From Pseudomonadota bacterium (GTDB taxonomy: Bacteria; Pseudomonadota; Gammaproteobacteria; Pseudomonadales; Pseudohongiellaceae), in NCBI GenBank assembly GCA_027592275.1, contig JAQCKF010000008.1, positions 1-64,000 of the forward strand: a stretch of DNA of 64,000 bases, read 5' to 3'. Within the stretch, counting starts at the first letter, position 1; every line of letters starts with the position of its first letter. A model generated the notes under the pieces. The model was not told where the DNA came from. It saw only the letters and a list, made by a program, of their open reading frames with translations, and searched no databases. Positions 33,838-42,000 of the stretch are shown piece after piece. The translations under genes were made by a program, and so were the position numbers.

Positions 33838-35637
33838 ATGACCAAGCCTAGACCCATTCAAGTCACCGATGTCATTTTGCGCGACGCGCATCAATCATTG
33901 ATCGCTACACGCATGCGCACTGAGGACATGTTACCTATCTGTCAGCAACTGGATGAGATCGGCTATTGGTCACTCGAAGTTTGGGGAGGCGCGACGTTTG
34001 ATGCCTGCATACGGTTTCTAAAAGAAGACCCCTGGGAGCGATTGCAGAAGCTGCGAGCAGCACTTCCGAATACGCGATTGCAGATGTTGCTTAGAGGACA
34101 GAACTTACTCGGTTATCGCCACTACGCCGATGATGTTGTTGCGGCCTTCGTGCAGGAATCAGCGGACAATGGTATCGACGTGTTTCGTGTCTTCGACGCT
34201 TTGAATGACTTGCGTAACATTGAAACGGCGATGAGAGCTGTAAAGGATGCGGGAAAACACGCCCAAGGAACAATCTGCTATACGACTAGTCCGGTGCATA
34301 ATTCCGAGCTTTATGTTCAACAAGCGAAGCAGTTGCAAGACATGGGTGCAGACTCTATCGTCATAAAAGATATGGCGGGACTCCTGACCCCTTATGGAAC
34401 ATACGAATTAGTAAAGGCGATAAAAGAGGCCGTGCCTCTAGATCTCGCTATTCATAGTCACTCGACTTCTGGCCTAGCTCCCTTGTGTCAACTAAAGGCC
34501 ATAGAGGCGGGTGCGGATAGAATCGATACATCTATATCCGCCTTTGCTGGAGGCACTTCGCATCCATCGACCGAAGCGCAAGTGGCCGCCCTTAAAGGGA
34601 GCCCTTATGATACAGGTCTGGATCTGAAGAAACTTACCGCGATCGACGATTACTTTCGTGAGGTACGGAAAAAGTACCAGCAATTCGAAAGCGAATTTAC
34701 ACGCGAGGATATCTCGGTGCAAATTAATCAAGTGCCGGGCGGCATGATGTCCAACTTGGCGAATCAACTAAAAGAGCAGAACGCTCTCGATCGCATCAGG
34801 GAAGTATTCGATGAGATTCCACGCGTGCGTGAAGACCTAGGCTTTCCGCCGCTGGTTACCCCGACCTCGCAGATTGTTGGCACACAGGCTGTTTATAACG
34901 TGCTTTCCGGCGAGCGCTATAAGACCATTACGAATGAAGTGAAGCGCTATCTACAGGGCGGTTATGGTCGGCCTCCTGCAGCAGTGGACGAGAAGCTTCG
35001 CAATAAGGCCATCGGTAAGGAAGCGTACAGTGATGAGCGTCCTGCAGATTCTATCAAGCCTGAACTCGCTAAGTTACGCAAAGACATCGGAGACCTAGCG
35101 AAAAATGACGCAGATGTTTTGACCTTTGCCATGTTCCCCGACTTGGGTCGCGAGTATCTGCAGCAGCGGGCCGACGGCACATTGGTGCCAGAGGCTTTGT
35201 TACCTCCAGATAGTGGGGGCAAGCCAAAAGCTTCTATGGCTACCGAATTCAAACTCGACGTGCATGGCGAATCCTACGATGTGGCAATCACCGGCGTCGG
35301 TGAGTCAGGTGCGGGTCGCCGTAAGATTTACCTCTCTATGGATGGCATGCCAGAGGAAGTAATCTTCGAGCCACTTAATGAATATGTTGCCCAGAAGGGC
35401 GATAAGAGAAAGAAGGCCACCGAACCGGGCCATGTCACCGCAGCGATGCCAGGCAATATCGTCGATGTGCTAGTGGCTGAAGGTGATTCAGTCAGTGCGG
35501 GTCAAGCTGTGCTAGTCACCGAAGCTATGAAGATGGAGACGGAGATTCACGCCAACATCGACGGCAAAATTTTAACAGTGAATGTCGCTAAGGGCGATCG
35601 AATAACGCCGGGTGAAGTCTTGATTGAAATTGGCTAG
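33838..35637 (+). CDS. pycB: pyruvate carboxylase subunit B (carboxyltransferase plus biotinyl domain)
   Basis: A 599-residue protein with a DRE-TIM/HMGL-like carboxyltransferase domain (VTDVILRDAHQSLIATRMRT at the start, IKDMAGLL, HSHSTSG), a conserved carboxylase domain (about 300-470, GGMMSNL) and a C-terminal biotinyl domain with EAMKMETE (biotinylated Lys565). ATG 33838 is used because AGGAGA lies 7-8 bases upstream; the frame extends 17 codons further up. The family also includes the alpha subunit of the sodium-pumping oxaloacetate decarboxylase, but no beta or gamma membrane subunit is nearby, while a biotin carboxylase is adjacent. Confidence 0.86.
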   Translation: MTKPRPIQVTDVILRDAHQSLIATRMRTEDMLPICQQLDEIGYWSLEVWGGATFDACIRFLKEDPWERLQKLRAALPNTRLQMLLRGQNLLGYRHYADDVVAAFVQESADNGIDVFRVFDALNDLRNIETAMRAVKDAGKHAQGTICYTTSPVHNSELYVQQAKQLQDMGADSIVIKDMAGLLTPYGTYELVKAIKEAVPLDLAIHSHSTSGLAPLCQLKAIEAGADRIDTSISAFAGGTSHPSTEAQVAALKGSPYDTGLDLKKLTAIDDYFREVRKKYQQFESEFTREDISVQINQVPGGMMSNLANQLKEQNALDRIREVFDEIPRVREDLGFPPLVTPTSQIVGTQAVYNVLSGERYKTITNEVKRYLQGGYGRPPAAVDEKLRNKAIGKEAYSDERPADSIKPELAKLRKDIGDLAKNDADVLTFAMFPDLGREYLQQRADGTLVPEALLPPDSGGKPKASMATEFKLDVHGESYDVAITGVGESGAGRRKIYLSMDGMPEEVIFEPLNEYVAQKGDKRKKATEPGHVTAAMPGNIVDVLVAEGDSVSAGQAVLVTEAMKMETEIHANIDGKILTVNVAKGDRITPGEVLIEIG

Positions 35638-35747
35638 CTTATCCGTTTACTCCTGTCACTAATGCTCACATTTCGCCGAATAGATGATTCTGATCTATGC
35701 GAGAATGGCGGGACTAGAAATTTCAAGAAAAACAGGTAGTACGCAAA

Positions 35748-36245
35748 ATGAGTAGACTCAAAATCATCGGCTGGGTATTAGGCCTCGTGCTAGCCTCGGC
35801 TGTCGTGTTCTATGTCTATACCGCACCATTCAATTACCAGAGACTTCCGGGCGTCAGGATTGGAGGGCAGCTAACTGAACACCCTACGAATTGGAACACG
35901 ATCGACGTAGATGGCGTTGTCTATTTGAAGATGGAGGGCTTTCCTCCAGTGGTGGTGAAAGTTTTCTATGCCTCGGACGAAGGGGGTATCATCACCGCAA
36001 CGCGTCCGGATAATGGTTATTGGGCGAATCGAGTCAGAGGAAATCCAAACGGCTGGATGCGCTTCGGTGACGAAACCTATGCGTTGCAGGCGACGGAAAT
36101 TTTCGGAGATGCACGACTTCCATTGCTGGAAGCTTACGGAGCAAATAACGGCATGCAGATGCGTTACGATTTCGAGGGTGAAGTAGTCGTCGGGCAGAAC
36201 GAGCCTCTGCATACTTGGGAAGTGTTCTACTGGACAACTCGTTAG
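35748..36245 (+). CDS. membrane-anchored protein of unknown function (paralogue of the gene at 6053)
   Basis: A 165-residue protein with an N-terminal membrane anchor (IIGWVLGLVLASAVVFYVY) and an exported beta-rich domain with VRIGGQLTEHPTNW, VVVKVFYASDEGGIITATRP and WMRFGDETYALQATEI. It shares the GG-x-LTE-x-P-x-x-W core and the later (I/M)R-x-(D/G)-D-x-x-Y segment with the 6053 protein. No catalytic motif is visible. It is 110 bases after pycB, too far and too different to be clearly part of that operon. A good terminator follows. Confidence 0.68.
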   Translation: MSRLKIIGWVLGLVLASAVVFYVYTAPFNYQRLPGVRIGGQLTEHPTNWNTIDVDGVVYLKMEGFPPVVVKVFYASDEGGIITATRPDNGYWANRVRGNPNGWMRFGDETYALQATEIFGDARLPLLEAYGANNGMQMRYDFEGEVVVGQNEPLHTWEVFYWTTR

Positions 36246-36268
36246 TAGAGAATTTTCTGAAGAGTTTG

Positions 36269-36303
36269 AAAAGCCTTACTCGTTTAATGAGTAAGGCTTT
36301 TTT
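36269..36303. terminator. bidirectional rho-independent terminator
   Basis: AAGCCTTACTC (36271-36281) and GAGTAAGGCTT (36289-36299) pair perfectly over 11 bp with a 7-base loop, flanked by A-run on the left and T-run on the right. It serves the 35748 gene and the leftward TonB receptor gene. Confidence 0.92.
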
Positions 36304-36331
36304 ATTATCAGGTTCTGCTGCTCAAGAAAAT

Positions 36332-38509
36332 CTAGAACGTCGTCTGCACGCTCAGAGTCAAGCGACGATAGCGACTACTGCAAGAATCTTGTATCAATGC
36401 AATCGAACCATCGATAGTAGTACCATCGAAGCGCTGTCGAAATCGGCAGCGTGATGCATCCAGCGTATTGTCAGTTTCAAGCCGGAAGGTCCAATCCTCG
36501 AACCAGACTTTGGAGACAAACAAATCCAGTGAGCGTTCTCTGTCATTGCGCGTGATTGTCTGAATGTCGATGTCTTTCTGGCCACCCCAAATGGAGTGAC
36601 TGTAATCAATGCCGTAGCTCAAGCCTAGAGAAGTGATGTCATGTCGAAAATTTAGTCCCACGAAGCCACGGCCACCGAGGCGCTGTTCTGTTTGCAGAAA
36701 AGGGTCAATTATCTCTGAGTCGAAGAGACCCACAGTCACGCCTAAGATTGCGTCGGGTAAGTTGAATCGGTTCAGTCGAATGCTCGCTCGGTTAAACATA
36801 CTCCAGCGCTTGGCTGGTGCTACATTCCCCGTGGCCGAAAGGGGCTGGCTCGGGTCAATGGTGGCATTGATTCTGCCGATGTAGTTGTCGATGTCCGTAT
36901 AGCCGATGCTGCTAGATAATACGCCGCCGTCGTTAGGTAATCTGTACTCCAGCTCGGCTTCATAACTCCAGCTTGTCTCAGGTTCAAGTTCAGGATTGCC
37001 GGCGAGGGCATTGAGATCTCTATCTTCATCGTTTGAGGTGGCGGCGAAGCTAGAAAAACTCAGTTGCGAAACACTTCTCTCTACCGTGGCGCGAAAGCGG
37101 AAGTTGTCGGTGATGTTAAAGCGATAATCGAGAGAGGGTCGCCAGAACTGAAAGTCTCTGGTTTTACTTACGGCGCCGGTTTGCGATATTTCCGATGTCT
37201 CATACACGATACTGCTTTCGAGTGAGCTACGATCGCTTAGCGCCCAGTTATGAAAAGCAAAGCCCTCGTAGCGAATCTCTTGAACTTTGGTTCCTGGATT
37301 GGTGATTGATGTCAGCGGGGAGAGGCCGCCCACACTTTCTGAAGGAGGTTCGGAACCGAAGCTGCTGCCAATTAGTAGGCTGGAGTCGAGCTGTGTGTCG
37401 GCTCGCTCAAAACCTACGCGTAAGGATTGCGCCTCGCTCAAAGAAAAGTTGTAGTTGGTCTGCACGATAAATTCACTGATTTCGCGCATGGAATCGATGA
37501 ACAGATTTTTACTCAAACCTATTTCTGCTGGGTCTGCTTCGAACCGTTCTCTCACGGAGTTGCGAATCTCATTGTTCGCGACAAACAACACGGCTAGTCG
37601 TGATCCATTGTCGAAGTTGAATTCATAATCCCCGCCAACTTCCCAATTACTCTCCTCGTTTTCAATCTGCTCTTCCTCAATGCTGTTGACGACTCCAGCC
37701 TCGGTAAAGTCTACGAAGTCGCGGCGGACAGGCCTAGGGTGATCTCCTTCGCTAACCAAGGCATTTAGCTGCAAGCGATGAGGGCCAAGACTGTAACTCA
37801 GGTTGGTGGAGAAGCTTTGTTCGTCCTTATCACGAATAGTCGTTTCGAATAGGGTGCCTAGTAGCTCGCCGTCGGGTCCTAGCCTGACCTCTCTGTTGTC
37901 ACGGTTCTCGTAGTTAGGTCGCGATCGTAAATTCACTAAGGCCTGAAAATTGCCTATCTGCTGAGACCAGGCAACGGAACCACCGGTCTCGAACTTGTCG
38001 TCGTGATTGAGTCTATTAACTAACTCTACTGTCGTGCTAGATCGGGACTCCACTGCGACTAGGATGACATTTATTACTTCGCTTGCGCCACGTACGTTCA
38101 AGGCGCCGGTAGTGTCCCGAATGATCTCTATGCGTTCGACTTCGGCAGCAGTGATACGTTCGAGTTGGTCTGATGCTGAATTGTCTTTGCCTGCTATGCG
38201 TTCCCCGTTGATCAATAGATTACCGCCGGTACCAAGGCCGCGATCGCCTCCACCCCCACCGCCGTGACGCAATGAGACGCCGGGAATGCGGTCCAACATG
38301 TCTTTGGCTGTAACTGGACTGTATTGAGCAAAGAAATCGGCGGAATATATCACCGTTGAGTTCGCGTCTTCATCTGCATTTGCTGAGGTCTCAACCACGG
38401 CACCTGCAGCCAGTTGCGGGCTAGGAGTGATTTCCTGAGCAAGGCTGTTCTGCGTGGCGACTAGTAGGATGAAAAGACTGAGTTGTGATAGCTGCTTCAT
38501 AATTCTCAT
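36332..38509 (-). CDS. TonB-dependent outer-membrane receptor
   Basis: A 725-residue receptor. After the signal peptide (cut near SLAQ-E) comes a plug domain, about residues 50-160: SPVTAKDMLDRIPGVSLRHG, LLINGERIAGKDNSASDQLERI and IEIIRDTTGALNVRGASEVINV. The barrel follows with long alternating strands and ends in RRLTLSVQTTF with the C-terminal Phe needed for assembly. A run of six glycines (GGGGGGDRG) sits in the plug. It takes up a siderophore, vitamin or glycan fragment through TonB energy; the plug type is that of sugar/peptide receptors but no substrate can be named. Start may be residue 1 or the Met at residue 4. Confidence 0.9.
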   Translation of the reverse strand: MRIMKQLSQLSLFILLVATQNSLAQEITPSPQLAAGAVVETSANADEDANSTVIYSADFFAQYSPVTAKDMLDRIPGVSLRHGGGGGGDRGLGTGGNLLINGERIAGKDNSASDQLERITAAEVERIEIIRDTTGALNVRGASEVINVILVAVESRSSTTVELVNRLNHDDKFETGGSVAWSQQIGNFQALVNLRSRPNYENRDNREVRLGPDGELLGTLFETTIRDKDEQSFSTNLSYSLGPHRLQLNALVSEGDHPRPVRRDFVDFTEAGVVNSIEEEQIENEESNWEVGGDYEFNFDNGSRLAVLFVANNEIRNSVRERFEADPAEIGLSKNLFIDSMREISEFIVQTNYNFSLSEAQSLRVGFERADTQLDSSLLIGSSFGSEPPSESVGGLSPLTSITNPGTKVQEIRYEGFAFHNWALSDRSSLESSIVYETSEISQTGAVSKTRDFQFWRPSLDYRFNITDNFRFRATVERSVSQLSFSSFAATSNDEDRDLNALAGNPELEPETSWSYEAELEYRLPNDGGVLSSSIGYTDIDNYIGRINATIDPSQPLSATGNVAPAKRWSMFNRASIRLNRFNLPDAILGVTVGLFDSEIIDPFLQTEQRLGGRGFVGLNFRHDITSLGLSYGIDYSHSIWGGQKDIDIQTITRNDRERSLDLFVSKVWFEDWTFRLETDNTLDASRCRFRQRFDGTTIDGSIALIQDSCSSRYRRLTLSVQTTF

Positions 38510-38847
38510 TGTGCTTGGTGCCTAGCTGAAAAACATCTGACTCTATCAAATATCGCTTCTATAAAGTGGGATCAAGCCACGAGATGTAGTGATTCGAAGA
38601 CAGAATGGGTTATTGCAAGTGATTGGAAAGGGATTCTACGTTCTTTAGTTCAATCTTTGCACTAATCGCCTATATGAAGTCTTCGATTCCCAGTCCAGTA
38701 TTGGTATCTAGAGTACACAGGGAACATAAATTCCCCGGTTAAAACTAGTGTAATTACTAGATAACGCTGTCACTTGATATCTGGATTAGTACTATCTCAA
38801 TTGCTCTGTAGAAGAATAGAGAAATGTACGAGCTAGCTAGTAACTAG
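38510..38847. other. 338-base gap upstream of the TonB receptor gene
   Basis: No gene visible. It ends with a perfect palindrome AGCTAGT-A-ACTAGCT (38835-38849). The TonB receptor promoter should be in the left part; I cannot identify a Fur-like box. Confidence 0.5.
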
Positions 38848-39203
38848 CTGAAAGTATTAATTTTTATAGTATGTGTTCTAGCACCTCTACTTACTTCGGC
38901 GCAGTCTCAAAGTCCCGAAACCAATAGATTTCCACGGTTGGCACTACCTGCTATCGCAGACTTGTCGGTTGTCACGGGTCGAGCAAATGGGGTTCCTACC
39001 TACCGGTGACCTTCTGCTTACTCAGTGGAAGGGGCGAGTTCGCTTGTGTAGATGTCTCGGGCGACGTAGCTAAAATAGGCAATCTTATCGATAGGTGCAT
39101 AGCAAGGGTTCACAGGCTGTGCTGTGAGAGCTACTGTGCAGGGTCTTGGATGTATTTTGTCATTGTGGAACCTTTCAGCAAGCAGGGTCGTCTAATTAAA
39201 TAA
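38848..39203 (+). pseudogene. decayed secreted-protein gene
   Basis: Beginning with CTG at 38848, the frame reads like a signal peptide (LKVLIFIVCVLAPLLTSAQS, as if an initial Met codon had changed to CTG), continues with SPETNRFPRLALPAIADLSV and stops at TGA 39007-39009. A second open frame in another phase (39006-39203, 65 codons, GEFACVDVSGDVAKIGNLID) follows. I cannot name the parent family. The pattern, start codon lost and then frame changed, fits a dying gene; a short real gene with a CTG start is less likely. Confidence 0.35.
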
Positions 39204-39295
39204 GCAACAAATCAAATACCAAGGGATTGCAATTGCACAATCTTGCACAGCTAATTCAATACTGTAGACAAGGCGATGCATTGGCCTGAGAACAG

Positions 39296-39820
39296 TTGGT
39301 GCGTGAGTATCAGCCGAGGATATTCGGTCTTGCTTATTACTTTCTCAGAAACAGTTTTGAGGCACAGGAATGCACGCAGGAGGCGTTTATCAAGGTTTTC
39401 CGAGGGCTGGCTGGTTTTCAAGGCTCAGCGGATGAGTTTGTGCCCTGGATGCTGACGATTACTCGAAATTGCTGCCTAGACCGGCTGCGCACGTCCAAGA
39501 GGAAAATGGGGGGAGAGGAAAAGGTTAAGCAGGAATTGCAGTTAGAGGACGCCAAATCTGAGGGGCCTGAAGAATTGCTTAATAAAGAACAGATTCAGTC
39601 TAGAAAGCGCGAAGAGATTTACTCGGTATTGGATCAGTTTAGCGAGGAAAGCCGAGAGATCATCCTGCTGAAAGATATTCAGGGCCTAAAAAATGAAGCG
39701 GTCGCCACGATGTTAGACATTTCACTAGGAACAGTTAAGTCTCGTTCCAGCCGTGCACGTATCAAGTTGGCGAAGGCACTTGCTGGTCTAAACGCAGATG
39801 AATGTATGGGGCAGGTCTGA
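39296..39820 (+). CDS. ECF sigma factor, N-terminus cut by an in-frame UGA
   Basis: A sigma-70 family factor: region 2 LVREYQPRIFGLAYYFLRN and CTQEAFIKVFRGL, DEFVPWMLTITRNCCLDRLR, and region 4 LDQFSEESREIILLKDIQGL with helix-turn-helix NEAVATMLDISLGTVKSR. The frame continues upstream to a TTG at 39233 with AAGGGA 6 bases before it, reading HNLAQLIQYCRQGDALA, then TGA (39287-39289), then EQLVREY. The stop falls where the family has an aromatic residue (GDxxAW/F), so one TGG-to-TGA change would explain it. TTG 39296, two codons after the stop, could allow re-initiation and give 174 residues lacking the first helix. The anti-sigma gene overlaps its stop (TGATG). Confidence 0.75.
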   Translation: MVREYQPRIFGLAYYFLRNSFEAQECTQEAFIKVFRGLAGFQGSADEFVPWMLTITRNCCLDRLRTSKRKMGGEEKVKQELQLEDAKSEGPEELLNKEQIQSRKREEIYSVLDQFSEESREIILLKDIQGLKNEAVATMLDISLGTVKSRSSRARIKLAKALAGLNADECMGQV

Positions 39821-40635
39821 TGGATTGCAAAGGGTTCAGGCACCACTTTCCCAAATTAGTTGAATTTCAGCTCTTGACTGAAGACAAGCAGTGTTGTGAG
39901 GCGCATCTCAGGGAATGTTTGGACTGTCTCGATTTCTATTTGGCGAATAGTTCGGCACAAGTGCGCGGCGATGCTAAGCAAAGCTCATTAAGTAAACGGG
40001 TATTCGATGCGCTAGGTACTCATAGCTGCGTAGAAGCTGAAGAGCAGATGTCTGATTATTTCAGCGCTCGGCTAGAAAGCTTTCAGAATGGTTTGATTCA
40101 GAGTCATCTCGATAACTGTAGTAACTGTGAGGCAATGTACGCAGCTTATGAGAACCTCGCGACTGAGTTGAGTTGCTTGCGCGAGCTTGTGCCGGAAGTT
40201 GATCTAACCGAAGCTATCCTGGCAAAAACGCTCAGCAGAACGCAGCGCATCCAACGCACCGTTAGTCGGTGGCAGCAACGTTTCTCGGTTCTCACACTAA
40301 GGCCACGATTCTCTTTGAAAGCATCAATGTTTGGAACCCTGATTTGGATGGTGACCTTCGGTATTCCGGCAGGAGCATTAGATCGCGATAGCAGTGGGCT
40401 CGGCGTAATAGCAGCGATCGAACAGGGTGCGGATAGTGCGCAACGAAGACTCGTCTCGGTGAATGCAAACCTCAATGCGAGATTTGAGAGGGTGCAGCCT
40501 CTGCTCATGGAAAGTATGAATGCAGTAGAGGGAGGGAGTAGGAGCCTACTTCGGGAACGTGTGGAACAGACTCGAAATCAAGGTGATGAATTATTACGAC
40601 GCGTTGAAGAAATAACAGAAAGACAAATTGATTGA
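39820..40635 (+). CDS. double zinc-finger anti-sigma-like membrane protein
   Basis: A 271-residue protein with two zf-HC2-like modules: CCEAHLRECLDC near the N-terminus and SHLDNCSNC about residue 95, each with the H-x3-C-x2-C pattern of ZAS-type anti-sigma factors. One hydrophobic segment (ASMFGTLIWMVTFGIPAGA, about 173-191) and an 80-residue helical C-terminal tail (QTRNQGDELLRRVEEITERQ) follow. The start at 39820 overlaps the sigma stop by one base, so the two are coupled. By position and fold it should hold the sigma factor at the membrane. The duplication of the zinc module is unusual. Confidence 0.75.
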   Translation: MDCKGFRHHFPKLVEFQLLTEDKQCCEAHLRECLDCLDFYLANSSAQVRGDAKQSSLSKRVFDALGTHSCVEAEEQMSDYFSARLESFQNGLIQSHLDNCSNCEAMYAAYENLATELSCLRELVPEVDLTEAILAKTLSRTQRIQRTVSRWQQRFSVLTLRPRFSLKASMFGTLIWMVTFGIPAGALDRDSSGLGVIAAIEQGADSAQRRLVSVNANLNARFERVQPLLMESMNAVEGGSRSLLRERVEQTRNQGDELLRRVEEITERQID

Positions 40636-40664
40636 TAACAAAGTTGAATAAAAGGTGGTGTGAT

Positions 40665-41222
40665 ATGTCAGATTCTCAAACAGATAGTAGCGAGCAGCAG
40701 TTTGTGGGAAATCAGCAAGCATTTCGTGGCAATGATCCGAGACGAAAATCTCCTATTTTGGCGGCAACGCTTTCTTTTATTCCGGGCCTTGGTCAAATCT
40801 ATGTCGGATACTATCAGCGAGGGTTCACTCATATACTGGTAATGGGCAGTGTGTTCTCAATAGTGACTACTGCGGGGGATGAATTCGCATTGTTCCCGCT
40901 TGCAATCATGTTTATCGTTTTTTTCCTCTTCTACAATGTGATAGATGCGTACAGGCGTGCAACACTATATAACCTAAGCTTGGACGGAATCGCGCAGATA
41001 GAACTACCTGATGATTTCACAGCCTTTGATCTTGGTGGAAGTTATATAGGCGGCGTGGCTATAACAGTGTTTGGATTGGTTGCTCTTTCCAATACAGCGT
41101 TCGATTTCTCGCTTATCTGGCTGGAGGATTGGTGGCCATTGGCGCCTGTTGCGCTTGGGGTCTATCTCACTTTTCGCGCCTATCAGGATTCTCAAACTAA
41201 AACTCTCGAAGACTCCGAGTAA
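40665..41222 (+). CDS. TM2-like multi-pass membrane protein
   Basis: A 185-residue protein with a polar N-terminus and about five hydrophobic segments. SFIPGLGQIYVGYYQRGFTH is the signature of the TM2-type domain family (PGLGQ-x-Y-x-G), whose bacterial role is unknown. ATG 40665 is preferred: AAGGTGG stands 6 bases upstream. Third gene of the sigma/anti-sigma group, so its amount may be set by that sigma factor or it may help sense membrane state. A terminator follows. Confidence 0.75.
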   Translation: MSDSQTDSSEQQFVGNQQAFRGNDPRRKSPILAATLSFIPGLGQIYVGYYQRGFTHILVMGSVFSIVTTAGDEFALFPLAIMFIVFFLFYNVIDAYRRATLYNLSLDGIAQIELPDDFTAFDLGGSYIGGVAITVFGLVALSNTAFDFSLIWLEDWWPLAPVALGVYLTFRAYQDSQTKTLEDSE

Positions 41223-41272
41223 GGATGGTAGCAGGGTCTGTGAATTATTCTCCCGATCTTTGAGCGTAATGC

Positions 41273-41319
41273 AAAAAGGGTCGTAATAATTAGAACTAAA
41301 TCCCTACGGCCCTTTTTGT
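41273..41319. terminator. bidirectional terminator after the sigma/TM2 operon
   Basis: CAAAAAGGGTCGTA (41273-41286) and TACGGCCCTTTTTG (41306-41319) pair over 14 positions with one G-T pair, around a 19-base loop, with A and T runs at the ends. It separates the rightward TM2 gene from the leftward cytochrome gene. Confidence 0.8.
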
Positions 41320-41370
41320 ATGCTTTACGAGTTACCAGAACTTAAAGTGCCCTGACTCCATTGATGACTA

Positions 41371-42000
41371 TTATTGTAGTGTATTGATGTAACTCACCAC
41401 ATTAATAACTGCCTGATCGTCTCTCAAGGTTTTTGACATGGTTACCATTTGGCTACCGTAAGTGTCTTCTCGATGCGATCCTCGAAAATCCGCGCGAAAA
41501 TTTCTTAGCTGGGCAAGCAGATACCAATCATTTTGTCCGGCTAGAGCTGGCGCTCCCAGTGCTTCATTGCCTTGCGCATTAACTCCGTGACAAGCGGCGC
41601 AGGTTTGGAAGGCGGTGCGTCCCTGGTTGACATTGCCTTCGACGGTAACTTTTGCAGGCACATATTCCCAGTCGCCTACCCAGGCGACGATATCGGCAAT
41701 ACTTTCATCACTGAGTTTTGCCGCCATAGGGCGCATGGCGATGCCCTGTGTATCTTCCCCATGTGTTCCACGAATACCTGCGCGGAAATTTTCCAGCTGG
41801 CGTTTTAGGTACCAAGCTTCAATGCCCGCTAGTCGAGGAGCTTCGATGGCGATGTTGCCTATGCCTTCGACGCCGTGACAGGTACTGCAATAGCGGTCGT
41901 CCATTGCGGCAGCAACGCCCACGTCACCTTCAGCTGCCAGTGAGGCCATACTGCAAAGAGCAGACAGGCATAGTGTTGTTGCTGTTAGAAGTTTTTTCAT
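41371..42000 (-). CDS. dihaem cytochrome c (c4-like)
   Basis: A 209-residue periplasmic cytochrome with a signal peptide and two similar halves: C38-STC-H42 in CSTCHGVEGIGN and C134-AAC-H138 in CACHGVNAQGN-like context, each followed by PRLAG/PALAG and a QL-x-NFRA-x-(I/F)RG motif with the Met axial ligand region. This is the cytochrome c4 layout. Its start overlaps the stop of the flavin amine oxidase gene (ATGA), so it is very likely the electron acceptor of that enzyme. Confidence 0.9.
   Translation of the reverse strand: MKKLLTATTLCLSALCSMASLAAEGDVGVAAAMDDRYCSTCHGVEGIGNIAIEAPRLAGIEAWYLKRQLENFRAGIRGTHGEDTQGIAMRPMAAKLSDESIADIVAWVGDWEYVPAKVTVEGNVNQGRTAFQTCAACHGVNAQGNEALGAPALAGQNDWYLLAQLRNFRADFRGSHREDTYGSQMVTMSKTLRDDQAVINVVSYINTLQ

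Noticed and set aside
33838..35637. Alpha subunit of sodium-pumping oxaloacetate decarboxylase
   Set aside because: No beta or gamma subunit is nearby and a biotin carboxylase gene is adjacent, so pyruvate carboxylase is the better reading.
39287..39289. UGA read as tryptophan through an alternative genetic code
   Set aside because: UGA ends many intact genes here, for example the M1 aminopeptidase (4861-4863), so the code is standard.
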